A stretch of 64,000 nt of DNA, taken from positions 1 through 64,000 of the forward strand of contig CAMBRK010000011.1 in assembly GCA_945870185.1 (NCBI GenBank), written 5' to 3'. This DNA is from Aureispira sp. CCB-QB1 (GTDB lineage Bacteria > Bacteroidota > Bacteroidia > Chitinophagales > Saprospiraceae). The notes under the pieces are model-generated. The model worked only from the letters and a program-made list of their open reading frames with translations, made no database searches and was not told the DNA's origin. A program made the position numbers and the translations under genes. Shown here one piece after another: positions 36,372 through 46,557 of the stretch (its first letter is position 1; each line of letters opens with the position of its first letter).

Positions 36372-37928
36372 CTACTTTAATTCATATCTTGGTCTGATCT
36401 TTTGAAGTAAATAGGCATCACTTAGATCATTATAAAATCCGATTTGTCTGAGTTTATGCTTAAATGCTTCTACATTTTCTTTAAAAGCCAAATGGGTATT
36501 TACATCCGCATCCTGAAATCTTTCTTCGCCCAGCCCGTTGATGATCAGACCATACCGCTTTCTGATCTTAATCATCAGATCTTCGATCGACATGCTCTTA
36601 GTAGTGTACTTGGCACCATCGGTTTCTAATACAAGGATTTGAACAAAAGTCTCAAGCAGTCTGGTACCTAACATAAATCTTCTTGGGTGCTTTTTACTTC
36701 TTCCTTGAGCTAGAAATCCCCTATCATTATTTTTCTGAGAGAGATTATCTATCATTTGTATATTATACTTGTATTGGTATGCACCCTTTGCTTTAATGAT
36801 AAATTCTACGTAGCGATCAAAATAACTACTTTCATATTTCACCAGATCATTAACCAATTCTTTATCATCTTCATCCAAGTCATGATATAAGTGATCCCAC
36901 AAAGTCTCAAAATAGACTTCAAAACCTTGAGCTTTATTTTTAAGCGTATCCAAGGCCTGTCGAAGATTTTCCGAATTAGTCTTATCTTTTTTCAGTTTCC
37001 TCAATGCAGCATTGATTTGAAAAGTGGCTTTGATATAATCATATATGCGTTTTGTCATATCGTCAGCATCCGTAGCAGCGATTTTTGAAATTCTACTTTC
37101 AAAACTATCCGTAGCATCTAGCACCACATTCCAGTTATCCATGACATCTATTTTACCCTCATCTATCATTTTAGGTAGCAAGTATATGGTCTTTTGGATA
37201 TACCTTGACAGGTGAAATGAAGTGATCGTTTTAAGATAGTCTATCAGTACATTTCTTGGTATTCTGGTCTTATACCTCAATAGCCTTTTTACGTCATCAC
37301 AATAGAGTTCTGCATCTTCTTTGAGCAATGGCTCTATTTGATTTAAATTGGAATTACTTTCCAGAAAACCAGGCATGACATTTTTTATGATATGCAATAG
37401 CCCCAGACTATCCACATCAAGATCTTGGGATGCATTTATTTTATTGGTGACAGGATCCCAGCCCTCCATCAGAAAACTTTTCAAATCTTCTTTTACCGCA
37501 GGATTACATCCGAGCATCAGATAAACCTGATCAGCGGAGAAGTAATCTCTGGTATTGGGTACATTTCGCACCCTATAACTCTCTAAATGGATAGGCCGTA
37601 GCGAAGATATTTTTTCTTTATCCACATTTCCCCTGGAGACCATATTGACCAGGTTATTTCTGATCCATAACTCTCCAGCTTCAGGATGGTCATTGTAACC
37701 TACCATCTCACCATCCACTTCCATTTTCTTAAATACGTTTTTCAAAACGTTAATATCGATCACTGCACTTGTACCCGCTCGATTTCTTTGTTTTGGCCTT
37801 TGGCCATTGTGCCGTAATAGCATAAATAAATTGACCATGGTATTATCAATATTTATTGCTTTGGCATCTACCGTAAATATCAATTCATTACGGAATACGC
37901 CTTCCTCTTTGTTTAATTTTAGTGCCAT
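36372..37928 (-). CDS. mad7: Mad7-like protein of unknown function
   Basis: This 518-aa protein starts MALKLNKEEGVFRNELIFTV. It is mostly helical with no motif I recognise; AVIDINVLKNVFKKMEVDGE and a W-rich loop (FLMEGWDPVTNKI) are visible. There is no signal or membrane segment. It begins 1 nt after the kinase stop and ends 7 nt before mad8, so the three are tightly coupled. Position and size fit Mad7 of the MADS defence system, where no enzymatic role is evident; assignment is by synteny. Probably a structural partner of Mad8. Confidence 0.7.
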   Translation of the reverse strand: MALKLNKEEGVFRNELIFTVDAKAINIDNTMVNLFMLLRHNGQRPKQRNRAGTSAVIDINVLKNVFKKMEVDGEMVGYNDHPEAGELWIRNNLVNMVSRGNVDKEKISSLRPIHLESYRVRNVPNTRDYFSADQVYLMLGCNPAVKEDLKSFLMEGWDPVTNKINASQDLDVDSLGLLHIIKNVMPGFLESNSNLNQIEPLLKEDAELYCDDVKRLLRYKTRIPRNVLIDYLKTITSFHLSRYIQKTIYLLPKMIDEGKIDVMDNWNVVLDATDSFESRISKIAATDADDMTKRIYDYIKATFQINAALRKLKKDKTNSENLRQALDTLKNKAQGFEVYFETLWDHLYHDLDEDDKELVNDLVKYESSYFDRYVEFIIKAKGAYQYKYNIQMIDNLSQKNNDRGFLAQGRSKKHPRRFMLGTRLLETFVQILVLETDGAKYTTKSMSIEDLMIKIRKRYGLIINGLGEERFQDADVNTHLAFKENVEAFKHKLRQIGFYNDLSDAYLLQKIRPRYELK

Positions 37929-37929
37929 A

Positions 37930-40900
37930 TTAAAATTCCATGGTTTTAATGATCAATTGATTCCTTTCATTTCTTTGAATACTATAGAAATTCAGATTGT
38001 CTTTATTGGACAATACCACTTCATGATAAGTAAGGTTTTCAAGCAAATTTTTAAAGATCATCATTTCTATAAACTTACCTCTCAGATCATTTAGGGATGG
38101 ACTGAATCCCTGCTGAATAAAGAAGAGCATCTCATATAGGTCCAATGAAATGGTCAACTTGATGTGATGGTGATGTTTATGTCTGAATACGAGACTATCA
38201 GGTTCATATTCCAGATACCTTACCAAATGGTCAGTTCGACTCACAAAAAGTTCAAAGTCATCCAGAGTAAACAATCTAAATGAGTTGCTAAAAGGGTCCT
38301 TAATCTCCGTGGACGCAAGCACCAGATAATTCTGATCTATGCCAGGATGATCACATCCTTCATTAATAGAAATAGCCCTGGATATACTACCCTTGGTTAT
38401 GTTTGCTGCATCCCCATGGGTCAGCACCTGTACAAACTTAAAAACAGAATGATAAGGCAACCTTTGCATGTAAGAAGGTATCAACATATTTTCACCATGG
38501 CCACCATAATCACTGAAAGTCTTAACCAATACAGCCTTACCTTCGAAATACTGATGCCTGACAAAATTCTTTTGCATGCCCTTAATTCTTTTGATCACAA
38601 GGCTGTTTTGCTCGTGAGCAGGTACCCATATTTTACATTCATTAAATGTTTCGATGAGATTACTTTCTCTTTCACTAAACTCGAGAAAGTCCTGCTGTCC
38701 ATGCCTGCCAAAAAACAATTCCCTGTCTTGATCAGGTATGGCCACTTCACCTACATCAGTCTCTCGCAGTAAGGAGATAAGCCTATCTGCCGTGCCACTA
38801 TCTTTAGCACTTCCATCTGTGATATTAAAATAATAATGCTGCCAGTACTGCTCTGGATGATCTTTGGCACTTTCATATAGTCCAGGTATATCATCACATA
38901 CATAATCTCTGGTGAGCATAAAGGAAATCATCGACCTCAGATCACGCATCGTGATATGCATCTCTCTTTTCAGGATAGCTGTACGTAATAACCATTCCAT
39001 TCTAGTGATGACTTCATCACCACCAGATACATCATTAAACGAATCGACATTGTATTTGATAAAACAATGATTGGCCTGTGGACAACTATCACACTTCGCC
39101 CAACTGCTTTTGTGGGTGAGTGTCTTGATCTGTTGTCTGAACAAACTAGGGCTATCGTCATTTTTAGCAACTACCGATCTCAAATTAAGATTGATAATCA
39201 TCAATCCATCTGGTAAATCATGATGACCATCTTTATAGAAATATTCCTCTATGGTATTAGCAAGCTGAAAATATTTCTCTGATGTGCTTAGAAATTCTAC
39301 CAGCCTACCTTCATTAATTGCTATAATCCTACCTTCTCCAGCAGACGAATAGTTTTCAATGTGTTCAAAAGGCTCAAAAAAACTTTCCAATACCTCATTA
39401 TTTGCCTTTTCGTCTTCATCCTGAGAGCCATCATAATTACTCTCAAATGGAATTCCGTTTATTTTAAACCGTGCACCATTTTTATGTGTATGCCTTACCA
39501 GATCGGTGATCAATCCATTTTCTTCGATTTTTCGCATAAATGCCGTCTTTCCATCTCCAGCATTACCGGTGATGATAAGCAACTTGTATTGGCCATCTAG
39601 TACCGCAGGTATTAATTGTTGATCAAGTTTGGTAGGTGTATATGTTTTATCTTCGTATTTGTTGTACTCAAAACTTGATCTTGTCCCTGAGTTGCCATGT
39701 TTTGACTGACTGAAAAGCGAGTTGACATACATGATATATTCTTTCAGATCCACTTTATCACCACTTGCACTGTTTTTATCTTTTATATCTTCTAGAATAT
39801 TTGCCTCTCCAATTTCTAGTAATGCATCCAGCATTTCTTGTGCACTTCTATATCTATTCTGACCATCGGTCTGTATGGATTTCATCACAAAGTCTGCAAA
39901 CGATTGAGATATCCTAGGCTCTATCTCTCTGATATCATTTGGCATTTTGCTTAATAGTGGCATCTTTTTGGGTGACCAAGGGTGTTGTTTGCATAGCAAT
40001 TCATACAAGGTAATGCCTAGAGAAAATGTATCAGCAGATAAATCCCAATCAACTTTTAAACCATCTTTTACCAGATCAGGAGCCAAGTAAGGATTGGTAC
40101 CTACATATTCCTTATTTCCTTCTACAAATGAAGCCACATTAAAATCTATCAGTACAAAACGCTGCTCCTTATCCCAGATGATGTTTTGTGGTTTGATATC
40201 TCTGTGCAGTATGGGTTTGGGTTGAGCTTGCATGAGCACTAATGCGGAAAGAATATCTTTGGCCAACTGATATACACGCTTCACCGGTAGCCTTGCATCT
40301 GTCCTGGTGTACATACTCAGATTTTCACCTTCCAGATATTCCATGGTTGTATAAAACTGCGAATCAATAACCCCATTCCATATAAATTTTACAATATTAG
40401 GATGGGAGAGCTGTATAAGAGATCGGTACTCATCTTGTACGGAAGCGACGTTTACACTTTCATGAAATAATTTGAGTGTATATTCCTCGGCTTGGAGTGT
40501 GTGTTTCACCTTAAAAACCCTGGAATAACCACCCTTGCCCAATACTTTATATATGGTATAGTCGCCAATTTTGTCACCTTCTTTGAGATCATAAGTATCT
40601 TTGCTTGGCAATCGTTGCTTTGGCACTTCCTTTTTATTGGTATGATTTGATTCCGCTTCTTTCAGGGCAGATTCTATAAATTGCTCCAGCTCATCTATAG
40701 AGTCTATACGCTTCAGATCATCCACGAGAATGGTTTTTTGGCACAATTCATCTAACCATTTTGGCAAGCTGGCATTGATGGCACTAGGCAATTTATCTTT
40801 CGGCAGTTGACCACCCATTTTGTCCAGATCATAAGGTGTATTAAATGGTTCTTTATCTGTAAATAACCAATACACCAAAACCCCCAATGAATAAATATCA

Positions 40901-42063
40901 GATGCCCTGGAAGCATCGCCCACCGTCAGCTCCAATGGATGATAGGCCGTAGCATTCATTTCATTGATGGTAGCCATTACGGTGTATCCTTGTCGATTAT
41001 CATCGGCAAAGTACGACTTGCTAAAATTGCCCAGATAGGCATACCCACCATGTAAGAATACATTATCAGGATTGATATCTCTGTGAAAGATATTGACATG
41101 ATGTGCTTCTTTCAGTGCGGTCATGACATTTCTGATGATATTCAGTTTTTCCTGAAAGGTAAATGTCTTATGTTTTGCTTCTGACCTGAGTGAGTTTTCA
41201 TCCAGAAAATCAGATATCTCATAAAACATATGACTTTCTTCATCTATCCTGAACTCTACATTCAGTATAAATGGTTTTGCTTTCATACTTCCTAAAGCCA
41301 TGTATTGGTTTCTGATCCTACTTTCTCTATGCTTTAGCTCTTCAGCATTCAATCCACTCACCTGCAGAGCATATTCTTTGACTCTTTTTTTTACAGGGGT
41401 AATAAACTCACTCAGTTTTACCAGATATTCTGTAAAATTTTGGTCTTGTTGTAATATTTCTATTATATCAAACTCAAGTACCTGTTTTTTTTCTTTATTA
41501 GATTTTTTGCTCTGATTACCTATCAAATAATCTGTAATATCTTGCTGTATTTCAGTCAAGTCAGCCCATTTATCCAATTCATTAGTATCAGTTAAATACT
41601 TAATTAATTTTTCATTGAGCTGAAAGGTAATTTTTCCAGCCTCTTGCATCAGATAAGGGGGCATAATGTTCTGATAACTCAGTGTAACCATAGACTGCAC
41701 CCAAGCTTTGCCCCAGAGATATTCATGTTCTTTGAGTGTGGCTGCAAGTATACTTGATTTTAGTCTACATGTTTTGAGTGGATTAGGCCGTTCTTTGTCA
41801 TTGATATACCAATAATTATTATCACCTTCTATTCGGCCTTTCCAGTCTTTGTTTTCTATATTGAATATGGCATGTGGTGCAACCACTACGAGATCATACT
41901 CCCAGTACTGTGTACGATTATTACGGGGATTGGTCGATGCAAGTTCGATATTAGGTATAAGTATATAATCGTCCGGAAGATTTACTTTCAGAAAATCGAG
42001 CAGTCGTTTCTCGCCATCATTGACTACAGATTCAAAATAAGGTGGTTTTATTATTCTTGCCAT
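37930..42063 (-). CDS. mad6: Mad6-like multidomain kinase (NERD, pseudokinase, kinase, P-loop ATPase)
   Basis: The 1377-aa protein contains, in order: a NERD nuclease-related domain (about 13-120, with DLVVVAPHAIFNIENKDWKG); a kinase-like C-lobe with HRDINPDN at 327-334 but LGNF in place of DFG and no clear VAIK lysine, so probably a pseudokinase; a second kinase at about 502-750 with GKGGYSRVF, K531, HRDIKPQN at 620-627 and DFN at 640-642, which looks active; then a P-loop ATPase domain (GNAGDGKT at 833-840) with a Cys cluster (C991, C994, C1000). Kinase plus ATPase in one chain matches Mad6 of MADS. It overlaps the mad5 stop by 13 bp. Likely senses or signals infection. Confidence 0.85.
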   Translation of the reverse strand: MARIIKPPYFESVVNDGEKRLLDFLKVNLPDDYILIPNIELASTNPRNNRTQYWEYDLVVVAPHAIFNIENKDWKGRIEGDNNYWYINDKERPNPLKTCRLKSSILAATLKEHEYLWGKAWVQSMVTLSYQNIMPPYLMQEAGKITFQLNEKLIKYLTDTNELDKWADLTEIQQDITDYLIGNQSKKSNKEKKQVLEFDIIEILQQDQNFTEYLVKLSEFITPVKKRVKEYALQVSGLNAEELKHRESRIRNQYMALGSMKAKPFILNVEFRIDEESHMFYEISDFLDENSLRSEAKHKTFTFQEKLNIIRNVMTALKEAHHVNIFHRDINPDNVFLHGGYAYLGNFSKSYFADDNRQGYTVMATINEMNATAYHPLELTVGDASRASDIYSLGVLVYWLFTDKEPFNTPYDLDKMGGQLPKDKLPSAINASLPKWLDELCQKTILVDDLKRIDSIDELEQFIESALKEAESNHTNKKEVPKQRLPSKDTYDLKEGDKIGDYTIYKVLGKGGYSRVFKVKHTLQAEEYTLKLFHESVNVASVQDEYRSLIQLSHPNIVKFIWNGVIDSQFYTTMEYLEGENLSMYTRTDARLPVKRVYQLAKDILSALVLMQAQPKPILHRDIKPQNIIWDKEQRFVLIDFNVASFVEGNKEYVGTNPYLAPDLVKDGLKVDWDLSADTFSLGITLYELLCKQHPWSPKKMPLLSKMPNDIREIEPRISQSFADFVMKSIQTDGQNRYRSAQEMLDALLEIGEANILEDIKDKNSASGDKVDLKEYIMYVNSLFSQSKHGNSGTRSSFEYNKYEDKTYTPTKLDQQLIPAVLDGQYKLLIITGNAGDGKTAFMRKIEENGLITDLVRHTHKNGARFKINGIPFESNYDGSQDEDEKANNEVLESFFEPFEHIENYSSAGEGRIIAINEGRLVEFLSTSEKYFQLANTIEEYFYKDGHHDLPDGLMIINLNLRSVVAKNDDSPSLFRQQIKTLTHKSSWAKCDSCPQANHCFIKYNVDSFNDVSGGDEVITRMEWLLRTAILKREMHITMRDLRSMISFMLTRDYVCDDIPGLYESAKDHPEQYWQHYYFNITDGSAKDSGTADRLISLLRETDVGEVAIPDQDRELFFGRHGQQDFLEFSERESNLIETFNECKIWVPAHEQNSLVIKRIKGMQKNFVRHQYFEGKAVLVKTFSDYGGHGENMLIPSYMQRLPYHSVFKFVQVLTHGDAANITKGSISRAISINEGCDHPGIDQNYLVLASTEIKDPFSNSFRLFTLDDFELFVSRTDHLVRYLEYEPDSLVFRHKHHHHIKLTISLDLYEMLFFIQQGFSPSLNDLRGKFIEMMIFKNLLENLTYHEVVLSNKDNLNFYSIQRNERNQLIIKTMEF

Positions 42064-43400
42064 GATTCAATTTCTTTTTCTATTAAGTCTATTGCTTGGT
42101 TTTCCAATATTATAGCACTATTAATATTTTCTAGATGTTGTTTAATCAATTCACCAATTTTGTTAACATACTGTACTTGCAGAATAGGAATTTTAATTTC
42201 ACCAATATATTCTTCATTTAGATGTTGGATGACGGATCCATAAGAACCAGATAATAATGAATTACAACCAATTTTTGATTTTAAAAAAGCATATATGTAT
42301 TCTTTCGATATTCTTGAATTCTCTTTAACCACAATCCTAATTGCATCTTCAGATATAGCATAGTTACTAAAAATTTGTAAAACATAAATGGAATCTCCTA
42401 GAGTACCACTTCTACATGTTAGTAACCATCCTTCACCAACCCTAAAGTCTTTTGATAATGCTTGACTAATATATTTGGTAGTTTTAGTTGGATTAGCTTT
42501 TTGCATCGCAGATGTTGATAAAAAAGGTACTCCTTCTTCAACATAATTTCTTTTTGATCGTGGTCCAATAAATATTTTTTCTGTCTGACTTTTTATTGTC
42601 ACAAAAGTTAAATCACTATTATGTATACAATCATCAACTTTCTGACTAACAATATTATATAAAGAATCAAAACGCTTAAATCCACTTGCAACTTTTTTTA
42701 TTCCAATTTTTTGAGAATTGATATTTCCATAGCTATAATTTATATTATAATTATTAAAATATGCAATTGATTCCTGCAATAATTTATTCGCTTCTACTCT
42801 TAATAATGATGTCTTCAAAATGAGATCATGAATTTCTTTTTGCTTTTCAATATCCAAAATAGGAACTAATGTTTTTTTAATTCCAGGTGATTCGATATAT
42901 CTAACCACTGATCCTGATGCATTCTTATTAATTTGTGAAACACCATATTTCGATGATAAGAAGGCATATATATAACCGAACTTTACATCATCATTACATT
43001 CAACCCTGCATACATTATTGGCATAACTAATTCCCTCACTCAATTCATTAACTAGCCTTGTGTTTCCTATTGTACCAAAACCTGTTATTAAAATTTGATT
43101 TTTTTTAACTACAGATCCGACCTTAATAGCTTGTTGTTTATTAATATAAACTTCGCTGCCTTCTAATGCATTTGTAACGTCACTACTTTGACAATATGGA
43201 ACAGCTCTTTCAGTTTTTTGACAAAACTGTCTTTTAAAAATAGGTGGATTAAATACTTTTGCCATTTCACCTAATGGCAAACATTTGTCTTTATTAATTT
43301 CTATAACTCTACTATTAAAAGCATCACCATTCAAAAAATAAGAGCTATTAAATCTTTTATCCTTTGAGATAAATTCTGCCTTTAGTTTTCCAAGTTTCAT
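42051..43400 (-). CDS. mad5: HsdS-like specificity subunit (Mad5-like)
   Basis: The 449-aa protein has two target-recognition halves. The first (about 1-200) reads CLPLGEMAKVFNPPIFKRQF, then ILITGFGTIGNTRL and ESPGIKKTLVPI; the second (about 230-440) has EKIFIGPRSKRNYVEEGVPF, WLLTCRSGTLGDSI and EEYIGEIKIPIL. Each ends in a helix (IEKQKEIHDLILKTSLL and VNKIGELIKQHLENI) that spaces the DNA-binding lobes, as in type I specificity subunits. It should direct the Mad2 methylase to a bipartite DNA site. It shares 4 bp with the preceding gene and 13 bp with mad6. It is complete, with no restriction subunit HsdR nearby. Confidence 0.85.
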   Translation of the reverse strand: MKLGKLKAEFISKDKRFNSSYFLNGDAFNSRVIEINKDKCLPLGEMAKVFNPPIFKRQFCQKTERAVPYCQSSDVTNALEGSEVYINKQQAIKVGSVVKKNQILITGFGTIGNTRLVNELSEGISYANNVCRVECNDDVKFGYIYAFLSSKYGVSQINKNASGSVVRYIESPGIKKTLVPILDIEKQKEIHDLILKTSLLRVEANKLLQESIAYFNNYNINYSYGNINSQKIGIKKVASGFKRFDSLYNIVSQKVDDCIHNSDLTFVTIKSQTEKIFIGPRSKRNYVEEGVPFLSTSAMQKANPTKTTKYISQALSKDFRVGEGWLLTCRSGTLGDSIYVLQIFSNYAISEDAIRIVVKENSRISKEYIYAFLKSKIGCNSLLSGSYGSVIQHLNEEYIGEIKIPILQVQYVNKIGELIKQHLENINSAIILENQAIDLIEKEIESWQE

Positions 43401-46400
43401 ATTTTACTATTTATTATTTTCCAATTACCTTCCTTAAATATTGGTTTGAGATAGCTGATACTTTCTGGATAGTCATCCATAAATGTGACCCCCAAAAACA
43501 GATTTGCCCTGCTCAATCCTACGTATATAAATTTATTGATCAATTCCTGCTCCCCATCCGATAGTTGGTCCAGATCAAGAAAAAATACAGCCCCAAATTC
43601 CAATCCTTTGATATACTCAATACTAAACACCCTGATATGCTCTTGATTGCCTAGTATTTGCCCTTGCACACAGGCAGATATACCTATACCTACCTCTTCA
43701 AGCTCTGAATAGTCCTTAAGCAGATTTGATATACGCAGTACTTCAGTATCATTTTTAACAAAAATAGCTACCGTGGGAAAACTAGTACCATAGAGATGGT
43801 GTATCTCCATAATTCTAGCTACCACCCAGTTCAATTTTTCTTCTTCATCATCACCTATAAACACCAAAGGTTCAGGATCCCTTTCATCCTCATCATGGTA
43901 TGGTCTAAATTTAGCCGGCACTTCCAGAATATTTTCATAAATAGAAGATGCTATTTTAAGCAACTTGGCAGTCTGCCTGTATGCTATCACCAAATCCTGA
44001 ACTTCAGCAGCAGGATATATCTTTTGATAGTCACTCCAGGAATGAATACCTTTGGTTGTCATCCTTTGCATTAGGTCTCCTGACAAAGTCACAGAATTAA
44101 AAAGTGGATGTGATAGCGTACTCATTACGGCGAGCTCCCAGATAGAAAAATCAGTGGCCTCATCGATCGCGACTACTGCCTTAGCGTTTTCTTTATAAGC
44201 GGTCAGGTACAAATGATCACTCTCATTGTAGTATTTCTTGTCAGTCTCATAAATGGCTCTGCATATATCAAAAATGATACAAAGTATCAAATCAGCTTCC
44301 TGATGATTGATGCTATCTTTAGATATCGCATCATTACACTCCTTAATCCCTATATCCGTCAACACCCTTGGGTTGTCCTTCAGCTTTATTCTCCTGAATG
44401 CTTTATAATGTTTAGGTATCTCACTCAAGTAATTGATTTCAGGCCCTCTGCCCAGTAGTTCAAAGTACTTTTTAAAATACAATTGAATACCTAAATGCGG
44501 AAGCTTTTCTTCCTTGACTAGACCACTTATCTTCTCATAAAGGACTTTATTTTTATCTGATAGTTTGTTATTGGTAGCATCTATACTTCGGATAGCAAGG
44601 CTGCGCAACATTCCTTTGAGTTTACCATTGATGATTCTTCTCAAATCTATGGTTTCATCAGGATTCAGACCATTTATATTTTCTTCCGCGTCATCATCTT
44701 CGTCATCTATGTCCGGATCAACGTTTGTATTTCTCGTATCAGATATCACCCATTTTTTTATCCATTCATACAGTTCTGCATTCTTTTCTATATTGACCTG
44801 CAAACGAGATGCATCATCATTCAGCTGATCTCTTATATCCTTGTTTAATGCATTAAAGAATTCTAAAAAACTGTTTCGAAAGTTTTTATAAAAAGTAAAC
44901 CAATCACTGTGTTTATCCAGTTTTAAGGCATATTTTGATGCATCCTGCATCTTAGTTACTTCCCTATACAACTCCTTTCTTTTGTTTTCGGCGGCAATGA
45001 CATCTATCGGGCTTTGGAGTTTTTTGATGATATCCTCTTGATGTATTTTGGCAACCTTATCCTTTTGAGCATCCATGATATGTTTTAGGAAAAGTTTTTT
45101 TACTGTCACATATATATCAGCACTTGGATGAAAATAAGATTTTCCATTTTTAATGCCAAAAGGTTTTTTAGTTTCTGTATTGGTCAGACCAGTTTCTCTT
45201 ATTAAAACATTTCTGTGATTATGCCAAGTTCTTACGCTATTGTTATTAGCTATGAGACCTTCAGCTACCATGGCATTGGCTAGGTAATCTCTTAATAAAT
45301 CAGTAGGGCTAAAAAATATCCAACTTTTCCTTTGATTGAATAACATCTCACTTTTCTCGGGTGATAGTTCTCCAGTCTTTTCCTCTATGGTCATAGAAGT
45401 CAAATAAGTAATTCTTTGGATCAACGATGTCGTTTTTCCCGTCCCAGGTCCACCATTGATGATCAATGGACCATCAAACACTTTGGATCGCTTAATCTCC
45501 TCTTGATATTCATCCAGATGGGGATTATCTCTTAGAGCTACTTCCTGAGCTATATATTTTGTAATTCTGGACTTAAGTTCACTTATCTCAGCTTCATTTT
45601 GTGCCAACTCTGCCACCAGCTTTTTAGCTTCTTCAGATAAGTCATCTTCATTATCATGAATTAAGGCTTCAAGTTCATCATGTTTATCCTTAAGTATTCT
45701 AAGTTCTTCCAGTTTTTGATATAATGAGCTGAAAGTAAAATGTTTTTCTTGCCCTTCTACTTGAATCATACCATTTCTGGCATCGCCACCGAAATCATCT
45801 ACACCTGTATATTGAGAGTAAGTATCTACATAGAGACTAATATCGCCTCTTGGAGCTCTGTAAAATCTACTTCCTACACCCTTTTTCAAATTTAAGCCAA
45901 GCTCTGAATCTCTGAAAACGCAGTTGCTCGCAGTATATAAAGTATCACGACCTGTTGAAACCGTACCAATAGGATTTCCATGTACATCTCTTACAAATAC
46001 AAAATTATTGGATTTGGGATGTCTCAATATCCACCTTGAAAATTCGTTATCATTCAGTCGCCCTTTAGCATAACCAATGCTTTCTTCCTGGACTCTGATT
46101 CCTTTTTCTAATCGGATATGATCTAAAATAAATATCCCAGTTTTGCGTAGGTTTAAATAATTAGTATCTATCAAATCTTGATTATTATTTGTTGTAATAA
46201 TCTCATTATTTTGAGCAATACTATTAGGTTGACTAATATAGTTATCCATCGTACTTTGTTGTATCTCAGTTTCATCATCCACTTCATCATCCATCGTATT
46301 TTCATCATCAATTATTTGTGATTCTATATTTGCCTGAATTGATTCGTCATTTATATTACTTGCATTTTTGAACTTTTTAATTAGAAGCGAATACATTTCA

Positions 46401-46519
46401 TCTGTTAGCTGTGAAGTAGGTTTTGGTTCTACAGTAAAACCATTTGCCGCAAGAAAATCAACCATAACTCTGATACCAACATTGAGTTCCTTAGCTACTT
46501 TTACGATTCTATTCTTCAT
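43397..46519 (-). CDS. mad3: SF1 (UvrD/Rep-like) helicase ATPase of the MADS locus
   Basis: This 1040-aa protein begins with a segment (1-55, MKNRIVKVAKELNVGIRVMV DFLAANGFTV) resembling the N-terminal domain of translation factor IF2, then a linker. The helicase has Walker A at 356-363 (GGPGTGKT), Walker B VVAIDEATDFSIWEL, a GD-motif SLSGDLMQ-like block (TLSGDLMQRM), and the C-terminal motifs YIKGLEFGAVFFLD and FIYVGLSRANLFLG, typical of UvrD. A coiled coil (about 265-325) precedes the P-loop. It lies where MADS has Mad3 (AAA ATPase) and Mad4; only one gene is here, so the symbol is by position and tentative. It probably unwinds or translocates DNA. Confidence 0.75.
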   Translation of the reverse strand: MKNRIVKVAKELNVGIRVMVDFLAANGFTVEPKPTSQLTDEMYSLLIKKFKNASNINDESIQANIESQIIDDENTMDDEVDDETEIQQSTMDNYISQPNSIAQNNEIITTNNNQDLIDTNYLNLRKTGIFILDHIRLEKGIRVQEESIGYAKGRLNDNEFSRWILRHPKSNNFVFVRDVHGNPIGTVSTGRDTLYTASNCVFRDSELGLNLKKGVGSRFYRAPRGDISLYVDTYSQYTGVDDFGGDARNGMIQVEGQEKHFTFSSLYQKLEELRILKDKHDELEALIHDNEDDLSEEAKKLVAELAQNEAEISELKSRITKYIAQEVALRDNPHLDEYQEEIKRSKVFDGPLIINGGPGTGKTTSLIQRITYLTSMTIEEKTGELSPEKSEMLFNQRKSWIFFSPTDLLRDYLANAMVAEGLIANNNSVRTWHNHRNVLIRETGLTNTETKKPFGIKNGKSYFHPSADIYVTVKKLFLKHIMDAQKDKVAKIHQEDIIKKLQSPIDVIAAENKRKELYREVTKMQDASKYALKLDKHSDWFTFYKNFRNSFLEFFNALNKDIRDQLNDDASRLQVNIEKNAELYEWIKKWVISDTRNTNVDPDIDDEDDDAEENINGLNPDETIDLRRIINGKLKGMLRSLAIRSIDATNNKLSDKNKVLYEKISGLVKEEKLPHLGIQLYFKKYFELLGRGPEINYLSEIPKHYKAFRRIKLKDNPRVLTDIGIKECNDAISKDSINHQEADLILCIIFDICRAIYETDKKYYNESDHLYLTAYKENAKAVVAIDEATDFSIWELAVMSTLSHPLFNSVTLSGDLMQRMTTKGIHSWSDYQKIYPAAEVQDLVIAYRQTAKLLKIASSIYENILEVPAKFRPYHDEDERDPEPLVFIGDDEEEKLNWVVARIMEIHHLYGTSFPTVAIFVKNDTEVLRISNLLKDYSELEEVGIGISACVQGQILGNQEHIRVFSIEYIKGLEFGAVFFLDLDQLSDGEQELINKFIYVGLSRANLFLGVTFMDDYPESISYLKPIFKEGNWKIINSKI

Positions 46520-46557
46520 ATATGCTGATGAATTTAAGGGTTTTTACGTGGTTAGAT

